Source: Caprimulgus europaeus (Eukaryota; Chordata; Aves; Caprimulgiformes; Caprimulgidae). Taken from it: a stretch of DNA of 64,000 nt. The position numbers and the translations under genes were made by a program. Shown one piece after another: positions 11,401-25,259 of the stretch (the first letter of the stretch is position 1; every line of letters begins with the position of its first letter). Under the pieces are notes generated by a model. That model was not told the DNA's origin. It did not search any database and saw nothing but the letters and a program-made list of their open reading frames with translations. The stretch covers positions 61,545,295-61,609,294 of the forward strand of contig OU015524.1 in NCBI GenBank assembly GCA_907165065.1, given 5' to 3'.

Positions 11401-14400
11401 GACCAGAAAAAACCCTCACAGTTTAATACTGGCCCTAGGGAAAAGTGAAAAGCTGAAGTTCAGCAGGCTTGAATAGTTCACCGCTTTGCAATTTCCCCAA
11501 CTGGATACAGTATGAAAAATCACAAAATGGAAAAAGAAAAAAAAAATTAAGTGCTTGTTAGAGGAATCCTGCATGTGAATCCTTTTCACATTCTCACTGG
11601 CAGAAAGAGGGGAAGAAATGTGTGCTACTATGAAAATGGAGTTTTAAATGCTTGAAGAATATGGTATGTAATCTCACATACGCTCTCACAAACACAAAAG
11701 AACAGTCCCTTGCTATCTGTTAGACCAAGTATCCATCTGCCCTCTCAGATAGATTTCCAATCCATGACTGATTTTAAAGCAGCTTGCTTGCTGAGGTGTC
11801 ACAGTAGCACAGCTTTTCAAGTTTCATAATTGTTATTAATTTTTCTGTTTATTTATAGAATTTCTTAGAGATTTTATAGAAAGTAGAAATAGGTCTGTAT
11901 CAGTATAAGAAATACTCAAGCTTGGTGAATATTTGAGTATCTGACTAAGGATTATGGGTGAGAGGATTTATATTAAAATGTCCTTGTTACGGTAGCATTA
12001 AATCCTCAGGAGACTGGCTGTCTAAAATAGCAGAGTTAGGACTAGGGATTCATAAATGTTTCCAATTGCAACATTTTCAGTGAAGAAAACAGCCTCATTG
12101 TGAAAAGAAGCAAATACGCATTTTCATTCTCCGCTACCTCAATATTTCTTGGCAGACTATCACAGCAAAAGCAATTTTTGTTTTGAGTCTTTTGTCTTGC
12201 CTTTAACTTCTTCCACTTTCTGTTTACTTCCTTTTAATTTCCTGGCCTTTGCAGGAAAATTTGGGTGACTGGCTGTTAATCTGAATTCTCTTTGGGAAGT
12301 GACCTGCTTCTCCACGGTGAGTGTTGGGTACATTTAAAGATTAATTCTCCTTTCTGAGTAAGAATCCATTTTAAACTGTAACTAGAGACTGTATAACTGG
12401 AATTGATTCTCAAAATAGAAAATAGAAAGAGAAAGAATTGTGAAATGGAAGTCACCTACAGTGGGAATCTCTATTTTTAGACCTTCCAGGTAAAGTCCAG
12501 TGGGTTACTGAGATTTGGGATTTTATCTACACTTGTTCATTCTTGGAGTTGCTATAGAAGACATTGCTGTCAGATCAGTCTTGCTCTAACCTATATAAGT
12601 CTCACTGTAACCTACACAACTGTCTCCCCTGTCCTTCCTTGTCTGCCTGGAAGTTCCCAGCTTGCAAGATTATGGCGCAAATGTAGAAAAGAGACGGAAG
12701 TTAGGAGGAAATTGGTGAATCAGTTGCCTAAAGTGCCATGTGTCACATAGCAGGAATTCTAGTGTCTTCAGCACCCAGTCCTTTTCTCTGTGGTGAGAGC
12801 ATGTTTTTTTACCATTTCATGTTGTCCTTTTAAGACAAGAACTGGTATCTGCTGCAGTGCCAGCATTGCCAGAGCTTCCCTTGAATTAGTGTCCACTTTT
12901 GCTGACCTTGGCTTGACAGGTCTCTGGTAAAAGTGGCTGCCAGCAGGACCAGCTGTCAGGAGGCTGGCATCCCCCAAGCATCCCCTGGTAACCCGTGGCT
13001 TCTTCTGTTTGCTTCAAATCTGCTCAAGGGTAAGCCTCTGCACTTCTGCAGCTCCACACACTGCCAGTACCAGAAATTCAGGTTGGGAGTGCATAGCTGG
13101 CCTCCGTTTTGATTGTGTTTCCTTCCTGTCCTTCAGGTGATGTTCCTGGGGGAGCTTGGTTGGAGGCAAGCACACTATGGGCAGCATGCTGACCACTCCT
13201 GTGTGGATGTCTTTGTGAATCGGTGGAAAAATATAAAAAGGCATCAAAAACTTCACTATGTCACTTCATCCCCACACCCAGGAATGGGAAACATGCTGTC
13301 CTTTAGTCAGAGATGGGGTCAGAGATGTTTCTTTCTCTCATTAAGAAACAGGGAGTGTTGTAGTCGACACCTGTATTTCCTGATAAAAGCAATATGGGGA
13401 TGTGTTGTCAAGTGTCCCTCTCTGGGAAACAAGTTGCTGCCAAGCTCATCCCACGCCACCAAAGGACCAGCTGGAGCAGGAGCAGAGCAGGACATCCCTC
13501 TCACGCTTCCTCCTGGGTCAGCATGCCTAGGGGAGCTCTGGGTCATGTACCAGGACACCATCTTCTGTGGCAGTCACAGCAGAGGGGTGCCAGGAACCAG
13601 CAAACCACTGAGCCTCTATCACCCAAAAATGCTCCTGTGAGAACACCCACCATCACATGGAGCTCCAAGTTGCAGATGAGACCCAGCTATCCTCAGGAGA
13701 CATCTACATCGTGCTGCCTCTGAGAGGAGGAGAGAGCATGTCGATGCCATATTGCACAAGCACGTGAGGTGTCTGTTGGGACCAGCTGTGGAAGTCTGAT
13801 GAGCTGGGACTGTCCAGAGTCACTTTGCCTCCACCACTGGCACTGATCCAGAGCTTCTGAGCAAAGCCCTGGAGGAAGGTTGCAGAGAGAAGCCAGCATT
13901 GGGAGCCAGTGTAAGGAGTGCAGAGAGCACCCTGCAGTTTTGACTGGGCTTTTTTGGGATGAACAGCCCAAAGCCTGCGTCCCTTAACTTCCTTCTCACC
14001 CTTCCCTTTGGGTTCACTCTGTGCACTCCTTCCCTTCCCCTTCTTCCAAATCCTTTCTGTCCTTTCCTAGGTCCTTCTTGTGATTATCTTTCCATCTCAC
14101 TGATCCTTCTGTCAACTCCAAAGCACAAGCTTAACCTTCCTTCTCTTGGCATGGGTATGACACCTTTCCCTCTACCTGGAACCCATCTGGTCTAGAGGGG
14201 CTCTGCCACATCACACTGCGTTTGCAGAGGGATGGCAAGCCTCCTGTCTGCACAACTGCTCTGAATTTGATGTTGCATCTAAGCAGTAAGTCTCCAAATT
14301 AACCGAGGGCTGCAAAGTGACTGCTGTGAACAAATGCATTTTTTAGTTTTGCTTCAGTTTCTCTGAAACAGGCATTTACTAAGAAAAAGGTACACACACA

Positions 14401-15362
14401 CATCCTCACACAGACTTTCTCCTCAACTGCACCCTTTTTTACCAATTGCAGCAGTAACCAAGCAGTAGGATGTGCAAAGTATGAAGAATGTCGAGTAAGA
14501 ATATCTCTTCTGAAAATGGTCAAATGAGCTTGGAGAACTAGACTATGTTTTTTCTGGTTGATCTTCCAGATAAACAGAGGCTGTTGAAAAAAGAGACAGA
14601 GTTAAAAAACCCAATAAAATAAAAGTTTTATTTTTAAGGGCCCATAAAATCTCTAATGAAGCATAATTTTCATGATTTAACAGGAGCTTTTGCTCTATCT
14701 TCTCAGTTTAACTCTAGGCAGATACTGGGTTAGTTTGGATACTAAAGGCCTTAACATCAAGGAGAAAAATCTTGTGATCTTGCTGACAAAAATTGCAAAG
14801 GTCTTTTGTTAACTGAAATGAAGTGCTACCTAAACCAGGCAGAATTTAGGTGTGTGACAGGACAAGAAGCAAGTTTTCATTGTCAAATTAGTACAGACCA
14901 GAACTTACTGAGGTGATGCTAGGCTGATCTTTCTGTTTGTTATAGTAACATTTCTGTGAGTCATCCTAGATCAGTTCTCAGATGTTTTTCTGGCCCTACA
15001 ACAGGAAACCTCTCCTTCTTTCTGGTGGGAATTTTCTCTGTGCTATAGCAGAGCCTGCTGTGGTTTCATAGAAAGGAAATCCATATATCCCTCCCAAATA
15101 CGCAACCGTCAGGGCTGTGGTTTAGAATGGTAGTTGTGATATTTTGACCATATGACCCATAGCATTTCTTCTTCCACTCAGAGCTCTCTGCAATGGCCTT
15201 CAGGGGTCCTGGGCTTTAGCCATAGTTTGTACCTGCCTCCTGGTCGGTTGCTCTACACAATCACACACCCTCCCACATGCAAATATCCACTGGGGTAACA
15301 GCTTTAGCACCTTCATCTCAGGCAAATAGGATGCATGTATAGAAAAGGGCCCACAAAAGCAG

Positions 15363-15408
15363 TGGTCTAGGACTGCTTGATGTAAGGCAGCTCAGTTTGT
15401 CCCCTGGC
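15363..15408 (+). repeat. Left copy of a 46-bp direct repeat flanking a CR1
   Basis: Forty-four of 46 bases match 16376-16421 in the same orientation; both begin 'tggtctaggactgct' and end 'cagtttgtcccctggc'. The copies lie 1,013 bp apart and bracket the CR1 at 15561-16290, with about 150 bp of unrelated sequence on the left and 85 bp on the right between repeat and element. Sequence outside the 46 bp does not match. Confidence 0.85.
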
Positions 15409-15560
15409 TGCATCACTGCCAGGATCTGGCCACTGCTTCAGCGCAGGGTTATGGCTTTGTATCGGACAAGGTGGGCTGCAGTACAAATGCCTCCTGCCCT
15501 CCAGGCACTCCTGCAAGCACAAAGCTGTACCAAATCATGCTCACCTCCCTGTGAGTGACG

Positions 15561-16290
15561 TAGAACCATAGAATGGTTTGGGTTGGAAGGGACCTTAAGG
15601 ACCATCTAGTTCCAACCCCCTTGCCATCAGCAGGGACACCTTCCACTAGACCAGGTTGCTCGAAGCCTCATCTAGCCTGGCCTGGAACACTTCCAGGGAG
15701 GGGGCAACCACAGCTTCTCTGGACAACCTGTTCCAGTGTCTGACGACCCTCACAGTAAAGCATCTCTTCCTAATATCTAATGTAAACCTACCCTCTTCCA
15801 GTTTGAAGCCATTTCCCCTTGTTCTATCATTACCTGCCTTTGTAAAAAGTCCCTCACCAGCCTTTCTGTAGGTTCCTCCCCTTCAGGTACTGGAAGGCCG
15901 CTATTAGATCTCCTTGGAGCCTTCTCTTCTCCAGGCTGAACAGCTCCAACTCTCTCAGCCCGTCCTCATAAGAGAGGTGTTCCAGCCCTCGGATCATCCT
16001 CGTGGCCTCCTCTAACTGGTCAATGTCTCTCTTGTGTTGGGGGCTCCAGAACTGGACACAGTACTCCAGGTGGGGCCTCATGAGTCGAGTAGGGGTCAGA
16101 ATCACCTCCCTTGACCAGTTGGCCTTCTGGGCTGCAAGCACACATTGCTGGCTCATATTGAGCTTCTCATCCACCAACACCCCTAAGTCCTTCTCCTCAG
16201 AGCTGCTCTCAATCCACTCATCAGCCAGTCTATATTTATGTTTGGAATTGACCTGACCCAGGTGCAGGACCCTGCATTTGGCCTTTTTGA
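15561..16290 (-). mobile_element. CR1 LINE 3' fragment, about 0.73 kb, minus orientation
   Basis: The copy is 5'-truncated, with its 3' terminus at the left (accatagaatggtttgggtt, about 15565). It carries the tail, the ORF2 C-terminus and part of the region upstream of it, ending near 'gcaggaccctgcatttggcc' (about 16264). An open frame of 108 codons (16180-15854) reads the CR1 peptide [20 protein letters not shown], then [20 protein letters not shown] and [14 protein letters not shown]. Relative to typical CR1, about 17 codons are missing after QKAN and a few more before the MIRGLEH segment, so the copy is decayed although the frame is open. Confidence 0.93.
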
Positions 16291-16375
16291 AAACCCATCA
16301 GTTCTGCTGTTTATCCCAGGTAGCAATGGTGTTTCACTCCGCCAGCAGCGAGGGCTTCTCTCTAGTTATAATCAC

Positions 16376-16421
16376 TGGTCTAGGACTGCTCGATGAAAGG
16401 CAGCTCAGTTTGTCCCCTGGC
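16376..16421 (+). repeat. Right copy of the 46-bp direct repeat
   Basis: Partner of 15363-15408 with two mismatches (T to C and T to A in the middle). The length is far above a retrotransposon target-site duplication, and the unit does not match CR1. Confidence 0.85.
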
Positions 16422-19400
16422 ATTGGTCATTATTCCTGATCCATTTATATAGCCTAGCACTGTACGGGAACATTCCTAGTCATTAAGAGAATATGGAAAG
16501 AATATAGAAAGAAGCAAAAAAGTCGAGAGGATAAGGCTGGTATATATTATCCTCTTTTTTTTTTTTCTTTTCTCTTTAGTAACTTCTCTTGAATTGCATG
16601 TCTATATATGCAAATACCTCTTGGTTTTTATGAAGATGTTCTGCCCACATAAAGAGGAGCTCTGTGCTGCACTTTAAAATAACCACCATTAAATAGTTTG
16701 CAGGGCAGAACGTCTTAAAAGGAAAGCACATAAAACCATATTTCCATTGCTAGCTCTGCCCATTTGCAGGTGGTAAGCACCAAAAAAAGAGAAGGTGTAC
16801 CCCTTCACAGTGTTCCTTGGCACAAGTGGTGCTTTACCTTCCAGGCAGTCATCTTGAAAGAGAAAGTTCTCCCTGTTAATGAAGGTAGCACTGTGGTTAC
16901 TTAATTACAGCAAGAATATGGCTGTGAAAGCAAACAAAGTAAAAAGGACCTTTCATCACTGGCTGAGTTATGCCAGGAACTGCAAGTTAATGTTCCTACA
17001 GGTAATAAACATATTAAGAGCAATTATATTTGGAAGGCAGCAGTGCTGTAGCTGGTGATGTCATGAAATACTGGCAACTCTTGCTCTGTCTCCTAAAGAG
17101 AAGTGAAAAATACTGGGGACATCGTGGGCTGTGATGCTCTGCCAAACTTATTTTCGCCAACACATGCGTGATCGCTGTCCCAGCCAGCTGGTGCCAGTGG
17201 CTGTGCTCGTACTGCTCAGGGCTGGAGCATGGTGACCGCATCCAGGTCACAGTGAGCTTGACCCAGCCCTTCTCTGAGCTCCATGCAGTGCAGCTGTGGC
17301 TCTAGGACACCATCAGTATTTCTTCTGTGTTTGCTCAGTTCAGAGTGTCTGAAGCAATGGGAGGGTTGCATTGCAGAGCTAATTTTATAACGTGAAGCTG
17401 AGGATACCTCCAGGCTGCGGCATGCCATGCTATGTGAGGTGAGGCCATGGGGAAGCAGGTGCCTGGGATGCCTGTGTGGGACAATGCTGGAGGATGATGT
17501 GGAGTGAAGGAAGGCAAACATGATGCAGGTTGCCCATACCGCCTCCTCAGGCCATCCTGGAGTGAACTGTTCTCCCCACTGCACCCAGGTTTGTTTCAGA
17601 GGGAACCAGCTGCCTTATCCCAAAGGGACTTGAAAATGAACTAGTGCTTCTCCACAGCAGATGAGCAGGGGTTTGGGAGTCATGGGGGGGCTGAGTTAGC
17701 TCACAGGTTAGATGAGGGTATGACAGCACAGCCAGAGCAGCATCCGCTCTCACCCGTTTCGTCATATGTGCCAGTGATCTTATCTCACCGTCAAAGGGCA
17801 AGATCTAGAAGGCTTCCTGGAAATGGCACTATGACCCCAATTCTCATTGACTTGGGGATACAAGAGAGGCTGCCACTTTGCTGTGGCCCAGAAGCAATTT
17901 TATGTTACTCCAAGTACAGTATGACTGCTCAGGATGCTGTTGAAAGGGGACATCTTGCTGCTCCCCATCTCTGGCTGACCTTCCTGCTGCTTTCCCAGGG
18001 CCACTTAGTGATTGGGTGGTCAGATGCTGAGATGGAGCCACCTGCAGATCTGCCAGAAAGGGAACGCAATAACCAGAGACTGCCAAGTCAGCAACCACCG
18101 AGCTACCCATTTGAAGAGCAGCCCCCAGTCCTCAGTCACAGAAGGAAATGAGCCAGCAAGGTTGTCCTGAGACCCAGCTGCATGCCCAGTCCTGCTCTCT
18201 CCCACATCACTCCTGGAATTTCCCCTCCTCTCAGCTCGTGGTGGTGCAGTATGTGGTAGGTGTCTCATAGCCATCGGGCACAGGGAAGCATCAGGATGCA
18301 GTGGGGAGAACCAGGGAGTTTGGCCATTGCTGGCCCAACCCCAGGGACAAGAGGGAGAACTGGGATGACTCAACTAAAACTGCAAACTCAGTCTGCAAGA
18401 ATGAAAGCAACTTAGCTGCACCCAACCCCTTCAGAAGGCATCAAGCATGCTTTTACTTGTAGGAATGGAGTTCATACCTTTAGCAGAGTTGTCTCAACTT
18501 TCTTGAAAGTCAGGCTAGCCCTGGTTAGAAAAATCTTCAGTGATTTCCAGATGGAAGGCAAAAAGCCTGGTTAGTGTCAGTGTAAACAAGCCCAACAATC
18601 TGCAGCTAACAAGCCATGTAAATAAGTAACAACCTTCAGCTAACAAGCCCTGCCTTGGGCTGCTGGCTGTGAGGGGAATTTTGGTAATGTGCCCTTTGAC
18701 AAAGAAATCTGAACAAACAGGGACTGCCAAATTCAAGTGAGAAAGCACCGAATGGCAGTCACTTGCCTGCACAGGTCATGCACAGGTGCTTTCAGATGCT
18801 GGTAGATACTCAGAAATAAGTCTAAAAAATGCAGTTAAGAGGCCCAGCTTTGGTAAGGACTGGCAAGCAGATTTCTTGTTTCATCTTTCCTGGGGTGAGT
18901 CAGGCATAACAGTGTCCATGGGGATTCACCACACAATAAGCTTGTCAGTAAGAACAATGTCCTGCCTGCAAAAAAAAAAAGGCAAAAATATGTAGTTTAA
19001 AGACTTAGATTTTAAGAATTGGACCTTAGGCAATGGACCGACATCTCTGACTCCAGCTGTGCGAGGGTATTGGCCACAGCTGCTCCTTAGGGCTTTAACC
19101 TGACGTCACAAGAGGAGCTTATCTAAGCTGAACCCACTGTACTGTAAACTGGGGAAAAACGTATTTACACAAGGCTTTCTACTTTGTGCATGCTTTTACA
19201 TTTTATTTCCACTGGAAAAATGATGGAAAACACTTTCTACCAGTTGATGGAAAACACCCAAGGAAAATACCCAATTGCAGCTTCCCCTCTGGCTATCAAC
19301 ACAGAGCCAGGGTAGAGGTGGCATGATTGACACCTGTCCCAACAATTGGCTAGCCACAATCTTGTCATCCACTTTCTTCATACAGCAGTGATTGCTCTGG

Positions 19401-22400
19401 TTACAGTTTTCACCTGCCCTGGCCAAGAAGCTTCCCTATCCTCTTTAATCCTTCTTTATAACCTGCCAACAGTTTTGGAAAACTTTTCATTTGCTGTCCA
19501 ACTTCCCAAGAAGGTAAATGGATTCCACTACCTAAACCACCTCTCACTGCCTAGACCAGGAAGGGTGTCCTCAATCTCCTCAGCCTGCAGAAAGAAAACA
19601 GCTAAGGAAGTCTAGCTAAAGCGCAGCCACAGGACTCGGGTGTTGAGGTTGGGGATATGAGCCAGGAGCAGCAGAGATCTGAGAAACAATGCAAAGGATC
19701 TAGGGAGCATATATTATAAGTGAGGGTGGAAAGAGGGGTGGGGAACCAGCCTCCACTTTTGTTGTCATTGCAAAAACCCAGCGTGAACCAATGCAGCAGC
19801 TTCTGAAGGCCACAGTGGAGGGAAGAAATGCTGGGATGAAACAAACACACAAAGCTTGTGGAAATGCAGGATGTCTTTGAAATGCAGCAGGGCTTGCCCT
19901 AAGGCAAACATAAGCAAGGAGACAGCCAATTGCAATGCCATCCTGTCTGATTTATTTTTAAATGTGTGGGCTTTTATCCTGGTGTTCTTTCAAAGTATCT
20001 TGTCCATATATGCAAAAATACTCCTTTTGTCCTGGTCATCTCTGCGTTGTTTTCTGGAAGATGCTCTTTGCTTCTTTATCTGAGATCCTGAGGAAAGTTC
20101 ATTCTGCTTCTTCCATCACAGCATGGCTTTTAATAATAAGCTCTGTAGGGACCATCCCTGTAAGCTGCTTTGTATCAACACTCTGAAGCCACAGGCAGTG
20201 CCTGCCTTCTGTAGGACTTCATCATCTTCAAGAGTGGTGCAAGGATACTTGAAATTCTACTATGTTCCCTTGCTGAGACCACACCTATAAGCTTCCTTTA
20301 CTTAAAATGATGGGCTTGCGAGGAACCTCTGTACTAGCTGTGCCTGTAACTACACAGCTGTCCCAAAGCAAGCTGTCCAGAAAGGTGGCCACTGCTACCA
20401 TATTGCTTGGCCTGTATTGGTCAATGTTTTTTTTCTAGGGAAATCTTACAGTTGCCATGTTCCTTTTGCTGAAATATGAGCAATTCTCACTGTTTCTTCC
20501 CACTGATACCCATGTTCATGAGAAGCTCAGCCTTTATAGTCTGGCAACAGTGACTCAAATCAGTGTTCAAAAGAAAGGAGAGATATATCCTTAGAGCCTA
20601 ATGCCTTCACAGAAACTTCCATGCACTTCTGATGGAGAGGAAAGATCTGGCAGAAGCTGCAAACCAGGATTGCATAGGGGTACTGCAAATCTGTAGACAG
20701 GTGCTTTAGGAAAACCAAAGAATCCTGGTGTATTTGTGACATGGGATCTGCTACAGTAACCCAGATGTTACAGGCCAGCATGGAGCAAAGGCTCTTCATT
20801 GGCTAAGAGATGCCTTGCTGTGCGCTGTCAGCAGACAGCAGCGGAGCCAGCTTGTGCCTTCTGAGCCCACCTTGATTCTTCGTCCTACCTGCAGGAAAAT
20901 GAATCTCTCTTAAGAATAAAACAAATCATTGCATTGTGGAATAGATACTAATGCATCAAACAAGATGTCCCTACCAAAAAAGTCTGAAACAAGAGATTAC
21001 ACAGTATTTTTATTGTCTCTTTCCACTCATACATCAAACAAGAGAAGCCCCATGATGTAGGATACAGCACTGACTTTGGCAGTTCCCCTTAGCTGAACAG
21101 CTCTGCAAATGGTTTTAACAACTGTCCTTGTGCTTCATGCTGAAACCCAGCAGGCAGTATGTCCTGCACTGGCCATCTCAGGGCTTCCCCTGTGCCTCAG
21201 CTTGTGGTCCCAGTGCTCTGCAATAACAGGAAGCGGTTTGGTCTCCTCTGAGGTTCAGCCCAGCCTTGAGGAATTACTTCTGGCCTTTCGGAAGAACATT
21301 TAGCAGTCATCTACACGTCCTTACATGGAAGTGAATCTCTGCTGCTCCCCACATCTCCAGTGACCCTTTTTTTGAGACATGTTGTGCCACTCTTCACTCA
21401 TTGCTGCTATTCTGAACCCACCAGCATGTCAGGAGAGGATTGGCCCTGCTTGCATCCTACAAGATGTCTCATGTCCTGGAAAATGTGTTTGGCAAAGCCA
21501 AGGGCAGTGACAGATCCCCAGTGACCCAGCAGTGCCCACAGGGAGCAGGGAAGAGGCAGAATAAGGAGGTGCAGCCCTTTTCTTTCCCCATCTCAGTTCA
21601 TAGAAGCCATGCCATTTTCTGCAATCAAAATTGTTGCATGGGCTCATTAATCTGTGCAGAAGATATTCCTGATGGCTTTGCACGCCTGCCTCTTGCCCAT
21701 GATTTCCCTCCACTCCCAGCTCTCACTAGTCCCAGGCTAGTGGCCACTGAAGCTCTGAGTGGGCTTCCCATCCGAGCTGCCATCCTTGACTGCCTTCCTG
21801 GTGGGAAAGAGCTTTCCTTGCACTGCTGTGCTGCTGGGGGGATGGGAAAAATGCAGGTCTGCAATTCCAAGAATGTGGATTTCCCCCACCAACAGGACTG
21901 TTGTTCATCAGATCACCAGTCACTGTTACCACGGTGGATAGATAAAGGCACCTGTGAATGTGTATTTATTTGACTGTGAGGTTTAGCTGAGACTGAGGTG
22001 ATCAGAAACTCAGCAGAGTATAGTCTGGAGACTCTAGACTGGAGATAATCTAAAATCCATTTGCCAGTGAGCTTAAAGGGAAAGCAACCGGGAGGTCTTA
22101 CTGGAAAAGCAAGAGAAATTGAGGCTATTGTTCTTTAAGAGGGAGAGACATTTGTAATATGAAGGAAAGAGCCAGAGGAAAGTGAGGGTGAAGCTACAGT
22201 CAGTGTTTTGAGTCAATCTCACAGTTTGTGGCCACTGAAAGAGGAAGGTTCCACTCCTTCACCCACTGCCTCCCTTCTCTCCTTGGCCAGATGCTGCCCC
22301 TTCTCCTGCTCTGCTGGCTTTCAATTCACTGTTGTAAATTCAGACAAATAAAGCCCTACAGGAAAAAACCCAGCTAAAAGCCTCAGAAGGATGTTTTTGG

Positions 22401-24719
22401 GTTTTGAAGGTTAAGAGAGAGTATTCAGCAATACTGGAGGGAGAACAGTGCTTCAAGAAACCCATGTGCCCTAAATGTCAGATGTGGCATGTGGGAGGGC
22501 TGGATGGCACTGGAAGGTAGCCTGACAGTGTGAGGACAAAGAAATTAACAGCTAAGCAATTACAGGGGCCGGCAGAAAAATACTGATGTTACGAGAAGGG
22601 CAGAGAAAAGATAGCAGTCAAAGTCAGATGGAAGGGGAACAGGAGATGACAGGAAGAGGAGGGAGTGATGTGGAATAGAAGATGAAATGGAAAGGAGAGG
22701 CAGATGCAGATTCACTTGACAGTTACATAAAGAGGCTGCAGCACCATAATTACTACTGTCTTAGCCTTCGGCACATGAGAAGTGACACACATTGCACTTA
22801 GTCTTAGACTGATCCTCTGGTCCTGACTCCCAGGCTTTTATTCCTACCTGTTCCACCCATCTCACTGCCTTCTTTTGGTGCCTGGTCCATCTGCATTCAG
22901 GTAGACATCTGACTTCTCCATACTGCCTGAACCTAGGAGAAGGAGGCAGGAGCCCCCAGGAGTGTTAGCACCACTACTCTCAGCTCTGGCACTTAAATCT
23001 GGTAGCAGCCTGCATCAGACTTGAGCAGGGATCTTTCTGAAGTGCTGGTATTAAACATGCTCAGTTCAAACTGTCCTTGGGGAAGACCCAGCTAGCTTTT
23101 TCCTGAGGATGTGCAAACTGAAATTTCTACAAAAGCTTCTATATCTTGACCAAATTTGGGCAGATTGTTCCAAGAACAGCAAAACACCCTTCTCTGACTG
23201 AAAGCCATCTCCCTACTAAACATGAAGCCCTGCTCCAGCATGTTGGGGCACTGCAGCTTTGCCAGAATAAGATGTCTGCCAAAATTCTGGGCTAAACAGT
23301 GTTCATTCCCCAATCTCACTCTTGCAAATGATTTTGGTTGCAGTTTCTTCCATCCTCCTAAGAAAACCTCATCCCAAAGCAGCCACTTCAGCATGAAAAA
23401 ATTGGGTCTGAAGTGTTGGGTAGAGCTGATCTTCTGTGGACATCTTCCCAAGTAGCCTCATGGCTTCACTCTGCTTCTGCATGCAAGAAGTCTCTCCTCC
23501 CTCCTACCAGGGCTCTCTCACACTGAGTCTCTTTCCTTCCAAAACCTGTGCCCCTGAGTGCATGCAGCTGTCCAGCTTCTACACTCAGGTACTTGGAAAG
23601 GGTGCAGACCCTACTCTCCCCAAGGCAATAACAAGCAATGTGGCAGACACACAGGCAGAGGTTTGCAAGCCTCCTTCCGAGGACACACAGGGCCCATGCA
23701 CGTTCCTGGCATCATCAGGTCTGTGAGCTGGTGCAGCAGCAACAGCTTTCGCTCCAATCACTTGCCCTGTACTCACACAATGCCGGAGAACAACTCACCT
23801 GAGGCTGGTAATGACAGGATGAAGGCATCTAACTATACTTGTATGCCATCAATGGGGTATAAGCAGATGATGAACAATGAAGGGAAAGACAGTCCACAGA
23901 CCTGTGGTGTGCAATAAAGATATACAGATGAAAAGGGAAGGAAGCAAGGGAGGTGTTTTTCCTCTTCTACCCTTCTCCACTAATGCTAGATGCCATGTGT
24001 GGACACCCCAGCAGTGTGTGGTGCAGGGAGAGGTACTGACTTTATCCAGCCTGAGGCAGCAGCCTGAACTGGGAGACTGGCTGCTTGCTTAGTGGGAGAA
24101 AATGGGACTTACAGCTTAGTGTAGCTTCTCCTCCAGCTATGGAGGGGGACTTGGCTCCCACCTTAGGGCTGCCGTGTCACTTCAGTGCCTGAAAGTCAAT
24201 GACACTGGCAGTCCTCCATCTTGTTTGCAGCACAGGCGGGAGCAAGGGAACAGCGCAGAGCACGTATAGCTGTGGATGAAATAAAAATCAAATAAACACC
24301 TTTACTTATGGGCTGCAGAGGCCAAGGTGACCCAGGCCCAGGGTTTGGCTGTGCTAGGTACAGCTCAGGCAATGAATGAACACACAGCCATGACAGCATA
24401 GCACTGCCCCTCCTGCTGCCCTCCTCTTGCCTCCCATCAATGTCTGATCTTCACTTTGTACTGTGCATCCTTTTCCTCTTCAGCTCTAACCCACATTCCT
24501 GCACGTGACTTCTTTTACTTCAGACATTGTCCAGGTCCTCCGTAGGAGGAAGCTCCAGGAAACTTTGCCTCTTCTGTGTGCTCCTTTGTGCCAAATGGCA
24601 GAGGGAGGTGTGAGGCTGGCCGTGGGAAAGGCTGTGGGGCAGAGAGGCAGTTTGTATTCTCTGCTGGACCTTCATTTCACTTCTAAAAAAGTCCTCAGGA
24701 ACACTTCAGGTTAATACCA

Positions 24720-24749
24720 ATCTGATGCTAAAAAAAAAATCTGATGCTA
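24720..24749. repeat. 11-bp direct repeat separated by a poly-A run
   Basis: 'atctgatgcta' occurs at 24720-24730 and 24739-24749, with only A bases between the copies. It looks like a miniature insertion with target duplication, but replication slippage would give the same picture. Confidence 0.7.
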
Positions 24750-25259
24750 GCAGAGCCGAGCAATCTGCACCAAGACCATGCTATGAAAACACAGCTTTTG
24801 CTGCCTTTGCTACAAAATAGTTCATTTCTACAGGTTCATCTGGAAGAGCAACCAGAGACCTCTTCCTGGGCTGCTCAGGTGGCCGGAGACTGCGCGGCAA
24901 CGCGGGGCATCACAGGCTGTGGGTAAACTTTATTTTGCAATTCGGAGGCCCAGGAAAAACTGGAGTCTTTCCCCAGCTGGTGGCCTGAGATGGACCCAAG
25001 CTCTCTGCCTAGAGCCAGAAGCCAGTGCCACCATCTGTGGTGCAAGCATGAAGCTTTGTGAGGCCTTGGGGGTGTCTGGCTCCAGGCAGTGCCTTTGGTG
25101 ATGAATGGGTCCCTTTGCAAAGAGGGGGTCTGAAGGACACATGAAAACTGTAACGTTTGCTTGTCAGGGCTTGAAATTCCTTTCCATTGCTCAGAGGTGC
25201 AAAGCCCACTGATGGCTGTTTCACAGCACAGCCCTGCTGTCTTCCCTGCTCATCTTCAG

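Larger units (their letters stand above)
7791..15362. other. Unique noncoding sequence, no gene seen
   Basis: About 7.6 kb without a supportable gene. The longest open frames (about 10128-10634 minus, 10382-10864 plus and 13113-13640 plus, up to 175 codons) overlap frames on the opposite strand. They have compositionally ordinary products and no domain I recognise. A purine-rich tract (about 10330-10530) and an A-rich tract (11373-11400) are the only simple-sequence features of note. The remainder is AT-rich unique sequence. Confidence 0.6.

Noticed and set aside
15363..16421. The 46-bp repeats as a CR1 target-site duplication
   Set aside because: The repeats are too long, and unrelated sequence separates both copies from the CR1 ends.
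21440..21973. 177-codon plus-strand open frame
   Set aside because: No recognisable domain, no clear promoter or splice context, and overlapping minus-strand frames of 94, 81 and 68 codons. It is best explained by chance in GC-moderate DNA.
23092..23451. 119-codon minus-strand open frame with few stops
   Set aside because: The product has no recognisable family, and an overlapping plus-strand frame of 77 codons is also open. It might be an old unclassified repeat, but nothing supports a gene.
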